Below, piece by piece: positions 23,269 to 34,100 of a stretch of 64,000 nt of DNA. This stretch comes from Numida meleagris. Lineage: Eukaryota; Chordata; Aves; Galliformes; Numididae. Position numbers and translations under genes: made by a program. The stretch lies in assembly GCF_002078875.1 (NCBI RefSeq), contig NC_034410.1:104046915-104110914 (forward strand), written 5' to 3'. How positions within the stretch are numbered: the stretch's first letter is position 1; each line of letters starts with the position of its first letter. Below the pieces are notes generated by a model. It was not told where the DNA came from and made no database searches. It saw only the letters and a program-made list of their open reading frames with translations.

Positions 23269-23993
23269 CATAGAATCATAGAATACTTAAAGTTGGAAGG
23301 GATTTCTCAAGGCCATCTAGTCTAACTCCCCTGTAGTGAACAGAGATACCACAGCTAGATCAGATTGCACAGGGCGTTATTGAGCCTTGCCTTGAAAGTC
23401 TCCGGAAATAGGGCATCAACCACGTCACTGAGGAACTTGTTCCAGTGCCTCACCGCCCTCACTGTAGAAGATTTTTTTTCCTTATATCTAACCTAAAACT
23501 ACCATCTTTAAGCTTGAAACTGTTTCCCCTTGTTCTGTCACCACAGACCCTGCTAAAAAGTCTGTCCCCTTCTTTCCTGTAGCTCCCCTTTAGATACTGA
23601 CAGGCCACTATCAAGTCACCTCACAGCCTTCTCTTCTCCAGCCTGAACAGCCCCAGCTCTCTCAGCCTGTCCTCATAGGAGAGGTGTTCCATTCCATGGA
23701 TCATTTTTGTGGCCTTCCTCTGGATGCATTCCAGCAGGTCCATGTCTCTCCTGTACTGAGGACTCCACATCCAGACACAGTACTCCGGGGGAGGCCTCAC
23801 CATTGAGAAGTAGAGGATCAAGATTACCTCCCTCTCCCTGGTGGCCATGCTTCTTTTGATGCAGCCCAGGATTCGGCTGGCTTTCTCAGCTGTGAGGGCA
23901 TATTGCTGGCTCACGTCCCAGCTTACCAGTACTCTCAAGTCTTTTTTGGCAGGGTTGTGCTCAATCCTTTCATCCCCCTCTACATGCATACAG
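23269..23993 (-). mobile_element. CR1 LINE 3' end, minus strand (about 725 bp)
   Basis: The tail CATAGAATCATAGAAT (23269-23284) is followed by the AGTTGGAAGGGA block, the GGAGACTTTCAAGGC-type block and ORF2 sequence up to the CCAAAAAAGACTTGAGAGTA region. The similarity ends near 23993. Subfamily features match the 10.8- and 16.4-kb copies (GGACAGACTTTTTAGCAGGG on the minus strand near 23554-23573). Confidence 0.94.
23621..23989 (-). pseudogene. CR1 ORF2 C-terminal remnant, truncated by stop
   Basis: Minus-strand frame of 122 codons with NPAKKDLRVLVS, EKASRILGCIKRSM, REREVILILYFSMVRP and SYEDRLRELGLFRLEKRRL in CR1 order. It stops early after RRL, before the terminal W-N-x-L-P block, whose sequence is present further downstream but out of frame. 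The catalytic core is missing because of the 5' truncation. It is non-functional. Confidence 0.88.
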
Positions 23994-26900
23994 GCATAAA
24001 TTACCTATATTTCCAAACCTCTCTGCTGTAGTAAAGTAGTATAAAATTGTCTAATATAAATGAAAATTGAGCCCACTATTTCATTTGCTTATGTCTGTTT
24101 GGCCTTGGGTTATGGTGACATTTTCCCTTAATTATCAAATTTTTCTTGCTTATCTAAATTTTCTTAGTGAATAAGTTTGGTTTAAAAGTTGAAAAATATC
24201 ACTAGGCAGTATAACATTTAGCTTTAGCTCTAAAAGGATAAAAAGTCAATACATCAAAACTGTAAGAATTATTTCTAATATATACTGGGCCACAACCTCA
24301 TCTTTTCCTTTCATATTAATGGACCTACAAAACAGACTCAACCGGTTCGAACAGCCAGGCTTTGATTCCCTTTACATGCAGGTTCCCTCAGGTTACAGAG
24401 CTGGCATATCTTGTTCTGCATCACATCTGCTCTGCAGTGCCTGACTATCAGAGAGCCCTTGTTCTGGCTGCCAGATTAGTCCCTTTGGGTTAGCTGCTGC
24501 AGGAAACAAAGTAGAATTTTAAGTTATGAAAAGGCATGCTTTGGCTCCACTAGTTGAGAAGTTGTAAGGATGGTTGACAGCTGACATATTCTACCTCCCT
24601 CGTGTTGATCTCTCTTGCAGGTGGGTTCTCATTAAACCTGAGTCGCTTCCTCTAAAGAATCATTGCTTTTGCAGAGCTGTTAATATATAGCCTTGGAGAA
24701 AAAAAAAAGTATCCCCAAAGGTATGTGTTGAAGGGTGGAATTTGACACATATTATGTGGTAAAATTGTAATATTAGATATTTCTTGCCTGAAGTTATAGA
24801 ATTAGTATAGGCTCATAAATTAACCTTTAAGCCAGGAACATAATTGTTGTATGATTTCTGTTCAATAGTTGGGACTGAATTATTTTCAAAAATGGATTGC
24901 ATTTATCTGTGGTTATGCAAACTGATTTTTTTTTTTGATGCTTGAAATAAACCCACCTCAGTAACAGCAGAAAACTTGTGTGCTGCCATCACAAAAAAAT
25001 GCTTTATATAAGCAAGAATAATGAAATATTTGAAGAATTTCATGTGATCTGGGGGAAAAAAAATGTCTTCTATGTCTCAATTAAATAAGATATGTGATAT
25101 AGAAACATGTCAGATCATCAGGGAGACTTTGTAGGGGAGAAGTAGTTAGGCAATTCAGAACAATATTATACAAAGAACATGTTTTGCTGCTTGTCCACAA
25201 AGACTCATATTTATTTATGTTTTAATTTATCTGTATTTGAAAGTCAATAAACATTTTTCATGCAAAAGATAGGCAGTTTGCATGGGTCAATCTTTGACCA
25301 CCCCTGCAAAGACACATCAAGTACAAAAAGGGTTAATGTAATGCTTCCATCTAACGGGCAATGCTCATCAAACTCTTCTTCCCTTCTTAATCTTTATGTT
25401 AAAACAATCTTTCTTATCACCCTAGGACTTCTCTAATTTTACTTGCAGTAAATCCCCTTATAATTACTCTTAGCTTGTCTTGATACCCTTTAAAAAATTG
25501 CCTGTTTCTATGGATTGTGCTTCAAGAATGGAATGCACACAAATGCTTTAAATTAGGGGATTATGCCAAAGAAGGAGGGGGGAAAAAAAAAAGTTTCATG
25601 TTTTTCTGTGTATCTATAGCCAAGACCTGGATTACTGGTGCATGATATCTGTAGATCTAATCACATCATGGAGTGGATCAACTTCTGATTGTTTAAAATG
25701 AATCGATGGGATATTGAAGCCCTTTCAGTGAATCCAATCAAATTAAGATTGAAGACCATTGTTTTGACTCTGGTTATAATGACCCACAAGGATTTATGTA
25801 TTTACGTATTCACACAAATCTCCCAAGATTTGCTAGTTTACTGCAACTAATGACCACTCTCAGACCATAAGTTGTGTTCAAGGGCTCTTTATTGGACAGC
25901 AAATGTATCTGAACTTGTTAAAGGAAATTAAGTTCTCTACCTTCTTCAAGCCTCTTCTCTTTATACCTACAAATAAAAATATTTTAAGAGCCGATTAACA
26001 AGAGCTGGTTATTTTTCACTTCATTGTTTCTCCTTGTGTATGTTCTGTTCCAGACTTCATTTTTTGGACTGAAGAGACACATACATAGTGCAGTATTGTG
26101 CTTGTTCTTCAGCTGAAGTTCTAGAAACAGATGAGAAATATTAATTATAGTAGAGCATCTCAAAACATGTTCACTCAACTGAATCTATACTTGTTTACCT
26201 AATTATGAAGAGAAAAATTATTTTATCTTCATTTTTTACTTTCAGATCACATTAACAATATTGGATTGATTCAGCTATGTATTTATTGGAATCTTGGACA
26301 TTCAAGTGTAGTATGGTGGCACTTTCACTTAAAGGGGTAATTTGAATCCCACTCCTTCTTATTAGAGACAAGCTGTCCTTCTCTTTTGGTTCACTAACAG
26401 ATGTTGAGATATCTTGAATAGAAAATGCAGTTGCATTCTTAATTCAAGTTAGCAGTGATGTGGTGGTGTATATGGATAGTCCAGCATCTGTCTCACTTCG
26501 GAAGAGTTAGACAAAAAAGATGATTTCAGTTAATGCATGAAGTACGCAAACTAATTGCTTCTGGGAATTCAGAGCTTATCATCTTTATGATATCAAGAGG
26601 CTGGCTGAATGTTGCAAAAAAGCATAGGTGCTGAATTTGTTAGTGGCGGGATTTGGACCTTCATTCTGTATGGAGATAATGCAATGAATTTCTTTGGGAG
26701 GAGAAATACACCTCTTTCCCTTCTAAGCACAAATACACTTCTTGAATTAGATGAACAGATTACTAGAGACAGAGTTTTTCTGAACATATCTGTTTGAAGA
26801 ATAGATCTTTAATGCATAACTCTCTTGAATGCCTAGAGGTGCTCTGTGAATTCATAACTTGAGCCAGCAGCTCCATGCTAGAGGTCATGACATGTGGAGT

Positions 26901-27727
26901 CATGCTGGTTACAAATTGGATTTCTTGCCTGGCACATACTTATTTATTCATAACAGTGTTTAAATCAGTATTTTCATGGAAATAGAAACCATGTTACAAA
27001 AGTGATTCCATTGCAAAAACAAAAGTATGGGAACCATTAGTAGAAACTTCTGCCAACAGTTCCAAATATTTGACCACATAAGTAGCCAGAGAGAAATCTA
27101 AAATACTCATAGGTAAACTAACTGAACTCCAAAGTACTAAAGAAATGATAAAACTGAGGCATCAATGAGAGGTTTGTGGAACTAATGATATTTATGCATA
27201 TCTTTCTCATTTATTTTTACTGGCTTCAGTTGTTTGACATTTTTTCTTCCTTGTTTATGCTGTCCAATTAGACTGCAAATCTTTTCAGCAGGGACTTTTT
27301 TTTCCTTTCATAAGTCATTAGCATGTGCACATAATAGTCAGTACTGCAGATATCAGTGTTATTACTGTTAATAGCACTGTCCATATCTATTTAGCAGTGT
27401 TAACTCCAATAAGTGCAAAACAAGATGCTGATAGAATCTGCAGGCATACATTAGAAGTGTTGACGTATTTATGACTAACTAACATTTAAGCTACACTTAG
27501 CTCCTTGGAATTGTGGTGTTCTTATTTTTCTTCCATAAGAATTTTGCTTTGCTTTGGCAGATGATAAGTAAGGATTAAACTTGATACAGGTTAGTGGGAA
27601 CAGAAGAGAGATCAAAGCACTGAGCTTCAAGACTCCTGCATTGGACTCTGTTCTTTTTTTTTTTTTTTTGAAGCTTTTACTACAGAATTGTATAGTGAAC
27701 CTCCAGTGTTCCAAATAAAAAAGCGAA
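23994..27727. other. Mostly AT-rich stretch, no confident gene
   Basis: A somewhat GC-richer part lies at about 24310-24660 (AACCGGTTCGAACAGCC near its start). I recognise no family or domain in it. The rest is AT-rich with chance frames such as 26593-26797 on both strands. A T run sits at 27653-27670. Confidence 0.5.
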
Positions 27728-27733
27728 GATTTC
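27728..27733. repeat. Target-site duplication, left copy (GATTTC)
   Basis: GATTTC here is repeated exactly at 28145-28150 on the other side of the LTR. Six bases is the duplication size made by alpharetrovirus-type integrases. Confidence 0.85.
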
Positions 27734-27857
27734 TGTAGTGAAGACCACCACGTCTGATATCCCGTTCGTAACTTGTCACCCTGCCCGCAAGGACTACTTT
27801 CTGTCCCCAGTCGCCTCGTCGCATTTACACATCAATATGATGAGCGGCAAAATGGCG

Positions 27858-27863
27858 TTTATT
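27858..27863 (-). promoter_or_regulatory. LTR polyadenylation signal AATAAA
   Basis: AATAAA on the minus strand, inside AATAAACGCCATTTT at the U3-R boundary of the solo LTR. Confidence 0.85.
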
Positions 27864-27879
27864 GTTAAAAGCTACAAAA

Positions 27880-27886
27880 CTATATA
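27880..27886 (-). promoter_or_regulatory. LTR TATA box (TATATAG)
   Basis: TATATAG on the minus strand, 17-20 bases upstream of the AATAAA, in the position of the retroviral core promoter. Any transcript would run toward lower coordinates. Activity is not known. Confidence 0.6.
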
Positions 27887-28144
27887 GTATATCTTATCTT
27901 TTACTAGACTGTTCCAGAAGCTCACGCAGGCCCCTGGCCAATCATATTGAATATCCCGTTCTGGCCACTCTCTTCTGAAAGGCCATACACGGAGTTGTTA
28001 TACACCTTGTTATGAAAACAAAGAAGGACAGCCTCTCCTTCTTACGTCACGGGTTCAAGTAAAGTAGGTGAACCAATAGCAAGCATATGAGGAAGGACCT
28101 TCAGCGTTACAGCCCGAGTACTCAGTAACATGCCTACTACAACA

Positions 28145-28150
28145 GATTTC
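28145..28150. repeat. Target-site duplication, right copy (GATTTC)
   Basis: Exact match to 27728-27733. Removing the LTR and one copy leaves AAGATTTCTGAAACC, a plausible empty site. Confidence 0.85.
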
Positions 28151-28197
28151 TGAAACCTTGTTGTATTTAAGTTACACTTTATTTGAGAAGAAGGCTT

Positions 28198-28245
28198 TAT
28201 ATATATATATAAAATACATATATATGCATATATATGTATATAAAT
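28198..28245. repeat. (AT)n / ATATGCAT-type microsatellite
   Basis: Imperfect alternation of TA units with inserted ATACAT and ATGCAT words. It can fold on itself. Confidence 0.9.
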
Positions 28246-30260
28246 ACTGATTTGTGATAATCAACAGCATGTTTATACTTTTGTGGTACTTTGAAGTAGA
28301 TCTTTTGCAAGTTTAACCATTTTCTTGTTTGCCTCTGATAGATTGCTGGTAAAATCAGGAAAACTCACAGAATTAAACATAAAAATAGCTGAAGCTTTAG
28401 ACAGTGAAAAATATCAGAATATTATTGTCTCTTGTGTAATTGCCTTTAAATTATTTACAGATAATTTCTGTGGAGCTGGATTCATCAGGCAGTACTGATG
28501 TCTACATTCAGAGTAGTTACCTTCTGGCAGTGTGTAGTTAAGAGGAACAGTCACACTTAAGTAAAATACATATATAAATATGAATATATGAAGTATAGAA
28601 GTGTGCCCTAGATCTTTTTTTTCTCTCAAAAAAAGACTACAAAGAGGATGTTTTCTTCATGAATGTGTTTGATATATCTCAATTTAGGTGTCTCAAAAAT
28701 TATTGCTCTGAATTAGCAAATAGATAATCCAGGAAATTAGATGACATCCTCACCTCGGCATTTGAAAAGGTACAGAACGTCATAAAACATCATATAGCAT
28801 GTCAGATAAGCTTGGGAATAAATGCATATCAAAATTTTATACCCATTTTTTTATTTCTGATCAAGAATATGTCCTTGTCATATCCTTGTTGCAGATCTCA
28901 GCCTCCCCATACCTGAAGCATAAACTGTCCCAGTAGTATGTACATGTGTATCTCACCTAGACTAATGGCAGTGATACAAGTTCATAGGTTCATTTCCAGA
29001 TATTTTATCGACACCTTGTTTTCAAGGAAGCACAAAGCTAGCTCTGAGAAAGTTCTAAATTTTATTCTCCTTCTTGAAGCAAGACAATGTAGTTATCACC
29101 ATTACAGAACATTTAAGACACAGTAATCAAAGAACACTACGCTGAGGAATTACCACAGAATACAGAGAGAAAAATTTGGATCTAAATTTACAGTATATAG
29201 AACTGCAAAGGTTTTCATAGCACCTACTGAAGGGCTGAAACTAGTTTCAGTAAAGCAAAACTGTCCCCAGTACTGTCTAAATCATGCTGAGTTGCTGTAT
29301 GGAAAGAGCAGGGCAAAGCAAATGCCATTTTTCTCTAAAATGTGAATTTTGTGCTAAGTGATTGAAAAGTGCAATATAGGTTCTCACCAGCGATCTTATG
29401 AAATTTTCAAATTGTTTGAAAATCATGCAAAGACTGGAAAAAAATATGATTACATCAATAATTTCAAGAATTTGTGACTATTTCAAGTGAAATGAGAAGA
29501 ACTTTAAATGGATTTCCTTGCTAGGAAAGTGAACTTAATTGTTTAATATCAATGCATGTATGTAAGAGAAATTTTAAAGGAACATAACTTATTTATTTTC
29601 TGGAGACTTTTTTAAAATTCTCTTCTGAGATATGGAAGAATACGTTCAGTTATTAAACAAGGATCAAGTTTTGCCAACTGAATAATCCTGTAAATTGAAG
29701 CATAACTCACTTCTGTCTAAAAAAAAAACAGTGCAAACATGATTGTATGTTAAACTGAAACATATTGAGAGATATGCAATTGTCTGTGAAGAAGGATCCA
29801 ACAAAAATTTCCCTCTTATAGTCAGATCTAATGTATTTCATTTTTTCTTTTACATTAAAGGATATATAATTAAATTTGAGTTATGATTTTAAGAAGCCAT
29901 TTGACTGGAAATTCTGAAAAACAGTTGATCAGCATAAGGCAGTTCTGTGGGAGAAAAGCAAACGTATACAAATTTGACATTTTCATCTTCTCACAGTTCT
30001 GTACCAGTCAGAGTAGTTTAATATTATTTTTTAATAACTTTTTCATCTGTTCTTACATTCATTTCTTACAATTTCAATTGTAATGCTCAAAGGATCAGTT
30101 TACATGAAAAACAAAACTGAATTCAGAACATCTATGAGTATGAGCTGTGTACTTGAAGAGAACAGAAGTACTGACAGAGTAATTAAGATAAATCCTAGAG
30201 TTACAGGAAATTTAACAGAAAAATCAGATATGTGAAACTTATCTTTGCCCATTACTAGGT

Positions 30261-30276
30261 CACACACACACACACA
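30261..30276. repeat. (CA)8 microsatellite
   Basis: Eight uninterrupted CA units. Confidence 0.95.
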
Positions 30277-30872
30277 AATACAGAGCATTAATCACTGATA
30301 CAATCTGTTCATTTTTAAAATAAGTTTGCAGTGATGATAATAGTCCATTTTGGTTTCATCCTGAATAGGATGAATGTTAGTCCAGAATGTGTTCTCACAG
30401 ATTAAGCTTGAATTAATGGTTATTATTCTTCAACTTCAGTCATTCATATTGGTCTAACAAAGGCCTAATTAAGAATTTCCTCAAATCAGTAGTGTCAGAA
30501 AGTCATGGCTTCTTGAAATCTGTTTAGTGACTCACATGAAATAGATCTGTCATGTTATTCTACTTCTATGGGTAGGCATAGACTTGTAGTCAAAATAAAA
30601 TTAACACAGCATTTTGCCCCAATTCTTACTTCTGGTGATGGAGTGCATGTCTGTAACATGTAAAAGAGCTCAAGGCAAACAGTCTTGAGTAAAGTTCAGA
30701 GTAATTTTTGGTTCATATAATATGCTTCAAGGTTGTGCACAAGCATTATGAGAGAATCAAGAAAATACAGATTACTATACTAGCTATAAATCCATCCCTC
30801 TGAAAGCCTATTTAGACAAAGTGAAGTGCTGTGCTGATACATGCATCTTCTTTCCATTTTCCTTGTGTAGAT

Positions 30873-31102
30873 AGATTCCTTTTAGATATAAGGAAAAAAT
30901 CTTTTACAGTGGTGGTGAGGCACTGGAACAGGTTACGTAGCGATGTGTTTGAAGCCCTGTCCCTGGAGACTTTCAAGGTGAGGCTGGATCAGGCCCTGGG
31001 CAACCTGATCCAGCTGTGGTGTTCACGTTTGTTGCAGGGAAGTTGGACTAGATGGCCTTCAGAGGTCCCTTCCAACTCTAAGGATTCTATGATTCTACGA
31101 TT
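30873..31102 (+). mobile_element. CR1 LINE 3' end, plus strand
   Basis: ORF2 end with DIRKKSF and WNRL-type coding, the GAGGCTGGATCAGGCCCTGGG block, the TTGGACTAGATGGCCTTC block and tail units ATTCTATGATTCTACGAT ending at 31102. The normal ORF2 stop (CTGATCTAG in other copies) reads CTGATCCAG here (about 30995-31003). The stop has been lost by a single T-to-C change, and the frame 30831-31118 runs on through the 3' UTR. This is decay, not a gene. Confidence 0.93.
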
Positions 31103-34100
31103 TTCAGATTTACATTAACCACACTTGCATCATAACATCTCCACTCTTCAGTAAAGGCTTTGAGTGAGCCATTTAGAGGTTTAGGTTGTTTGCATAACAA
31201 TAATGGATTCTATGACAGAGAAACTGAAACAATCCTTGTCTTCTACAGCTTGTACATGTAAAATTGGACAGAGCTTTGGTTTCTAAAGTTGTTCACTTTT
31301 AGAAGTAGGAACATTTAAAAATAGGTTTTTGTGCAGAATGCTTCTACTTTTTTTTTTTATTCAAAATCTTTGCAAGTATATTTGTAAAATAAATCACTAT
31401 ATGAGCAAAGAGAATGAAGATTATGATTACTGCCTCACAGGATATATGGTGGTATATATATTTCACTCTGGCACATAATTTGTTTACCCAAAGATTTTTT
31501 AACTTGAGGAGTTTCAGCATTTTAATGTAAAATTTCTTGATGTACTTTTTATTATTTTTTTAAAGAAAGAGGCTGTCGAGAACGTCACAAGAATTGTAAA
31601 TCATAGTTTATTTGTCAGAACATTGATACCGCTGTCAAATCTTTTTACAAACATCAGTGTTACTTTTTAGAACTGGAAAAAAATATTTCAGTAGTCAGAT
31701 TTTATTACTGAACATGTATATGAGTGTATCAAACATACTCTACAATAAATACCACAATGAAGTACCTGGATGCATAGGTAGTTGCGCAGAACATAAATTG
31801 AATGTAGTATTTAGAGTACTGGAGCACCACACATTTCAGTCCTTTTATAAGCTTGATAGAACGCCAGAATATTTAGTTTTGTATTTAAAGAAACCATGTT
31901 CTTGAAATAGTTAATTATATATCAAATATATATAATCCTTGGGTTTCATCTATTTGTATTAGAGTGAGTGGTGGAAGAGAAAGGAGAATTTCTGCAGCGT
32001 GAGATGGTATCACTTTATTTCTGTAAAAGAACTTTCTATACATTCCCAACTGCATGGCTATATTTATCATTAAAGATAATGATCAATGTGTAAGATGTAT
32101 TTCAGGGAAAAAAAACGGTGGACAAAGTGGGGGGGGGGAAAGACAATAATGGCTTGTCTAGGAGTTTCTAACACAGGTTTAAAAGCATCAAAGTTCATCA
32201 GAATTACGCTCTCACATAAGACCTAAAACAAAACCATCAACAGCAAACTCTACTGTCGTATTTATGCACACAAGGGTATGGCAAAATAGCAATGTCATCT
32301 GGAAGGTGTAATTTTTTCAGAACACCTGATATGGCTATCCAGGGTAAACTTTCACTTTTACATAGAAAGATGGACTAAGCATAAATACATGTATAGTATA
32401 ACTATGTGTACAGTAAGTATAAAAATGTATTTAGCTTTTTGTAATTCCACGCTTTTTGCAATTTCAGCTTTCTTAATTGCTATGATAGAGGAATTAAGGT
32501 CTGCATAAATATAAATCAGTCAAGTCATATGCAACTCTTACCAAGGTTTCAGTTTCTAGCACATGCAAAACAAATATGGCTGATGACAGAAGTGTTTACT
32601 AGCTATTGGATCTTCTACTACAGAATGAAGGGTAATAAATAATGGGTGCTAAGTGTTAGGTCAATCACTTTCTTGTCTAGGCCTACTGAACAAAACAAAA
32701 AAGTAAGTACAGTGATCTTCAGGATAAACTGGAAAAAAGAAATACAAAATATGACATCTATATTATGCATGAAATGTATGTGAATTCCTGGCTTGGAATT
32801 AGTGAGTTTTACCTTCAATTCACATACAGTAAAAAATTATCCAATTTTTTTTTCTTTCTAGTTTGTTAGAAGTCTGTCTTGCATTGGCAGTTCATTATTT
32901 AAGAGAGAATTACTGTTGTTCCAAAGCTACACAGAGTAGAAATTGGAAGTAGATGGGAAGGTAAAAAGTTAAGGTCTCTTTTCAGATTTGTATTTAACAT
33001 TCATAGAACACTTCACTATTTTGTAATATTAACTTAAATGTTTATCGAACAAGACACAGTCTTAACCCTTGGCTATTTAAACTGACTAAAGACCACATGT
33101 CTTAATTCCAAGTTTGAAATGACATTTTTCTTTAAGAAGCAACATATTTTGTCATAGCAGTTTGTGTAAAGATAAGAAGTTATGAAGTATGCTGCCAAGT
33201 TCTCTCTGGTTCATTTGTTATGATTTTTGTTTCCGACACAATGTCATGGGTTCAACTCTCAAAGTGGCACTCTGTAGCGCACTAGTGATAGAAGAGCTAT
33301 CTGTACTTTAGGTGACATTTTATAATAAGCTCTCTGGCAGCTATTCAAATGTATGCTAAAATTCATAAGAGGTATTTTCAGATTAGAGTTGGAGATAATA
33401 GTAGTCTCGTGGGCAGCATCTCTTGTCTCTGTAAAACTCATTCTCATACCCAAGATTGTCTGTGAGCTATTGTTGAGCATATATGTAATGGCTGAATCAC
33501 TTTCTGCACTGTCATTCAGTAACAAATAACTCATTATCCTTCAAAGATGTTCAATATCTAGGGTTTGAGAAGCATTTTAAAATCAAGTTCTATTTAGAAG
33601 TCACTAATCTATGCCCCAGCACCTTTGCAACTGTTTCCCTTTTTATGTACACTGAGAAAGCATGAGCATACTCTCCGAATAATAGAATTTTCATTTCCAA
33701 GTTTAGTAGTCAGTAGTAAAGTATCACACCTGGGCATAGGCTGGTAGGTTTCGTACGTGTTCTCTTAGGAACCTATCAAGTACCAGAATGCTTTCTCTAC
33801 ACCTCTGATAAGTCCTGGAAAAAAAGGAGAATTGTTTCACCCAGAGTAACAAGAATGAATAAGATCAGACGTGCTGACAGCTTTATACTAATATTTTGGT
33901 AAAATACTATTTTACAGTCTTGAGACATTGTCATTTTTTCCCTTTCAAGTCAGAATTTTTTTTTCCTTGGGTGTGTACAGTTCTAAGTTTGTTTTGATAT
34001 TACATATTTGAATATTACTGTCAGTGTTGGTGAGATTATTGTGGTGTATGTTACAGAATGTAAATTTTTTATCTAACTGTATCCGGTGAGACTAAGGAGA

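Larger units (their letters stand above)
27734..28144 (-). mobile_element. Solo LTR of an alpharetrovirus-like endogenous retrovirus, 411 bp
   Basis: Read on the minus strand it starts TGTTGTAGTAGG and ends CTTCACTACA, so it has TG...CA ends with an imperfect inverted repeat. U3 comes first. A TATATAG box lies at 27880-27886, and about 20 bases downstream is AATAAACGCCATTTT (AATAAA at 27858-27863). That spacing and wording are the very short R arrangement of the avian leukosis/EAV group. A U5 of about 120 bp follows. Perfect GATTTC duplications flank it. There is no gag, pol or env sequence and no second LTR, so the provirus was reduced to a solo LTR by LTR-LTR recombination. Exact family (EAV, ART-CH or other) not determined. 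Confidence 0.92.
28151..30872. other. AT-rich stretch with two microsatellites, no gene seen
   Basis: Contains the (AT)n tract at 28198 and the (CA)n tract at 30261. No other recognisable feature. Confidence 0.55.

Noticed and set aside
27627..27824. Minus-strand frame overlapping the LTR as a retroviral gene
   Set aside because: It spans the U5 edge and flanking DNA and matches no gag, pol or env feature.
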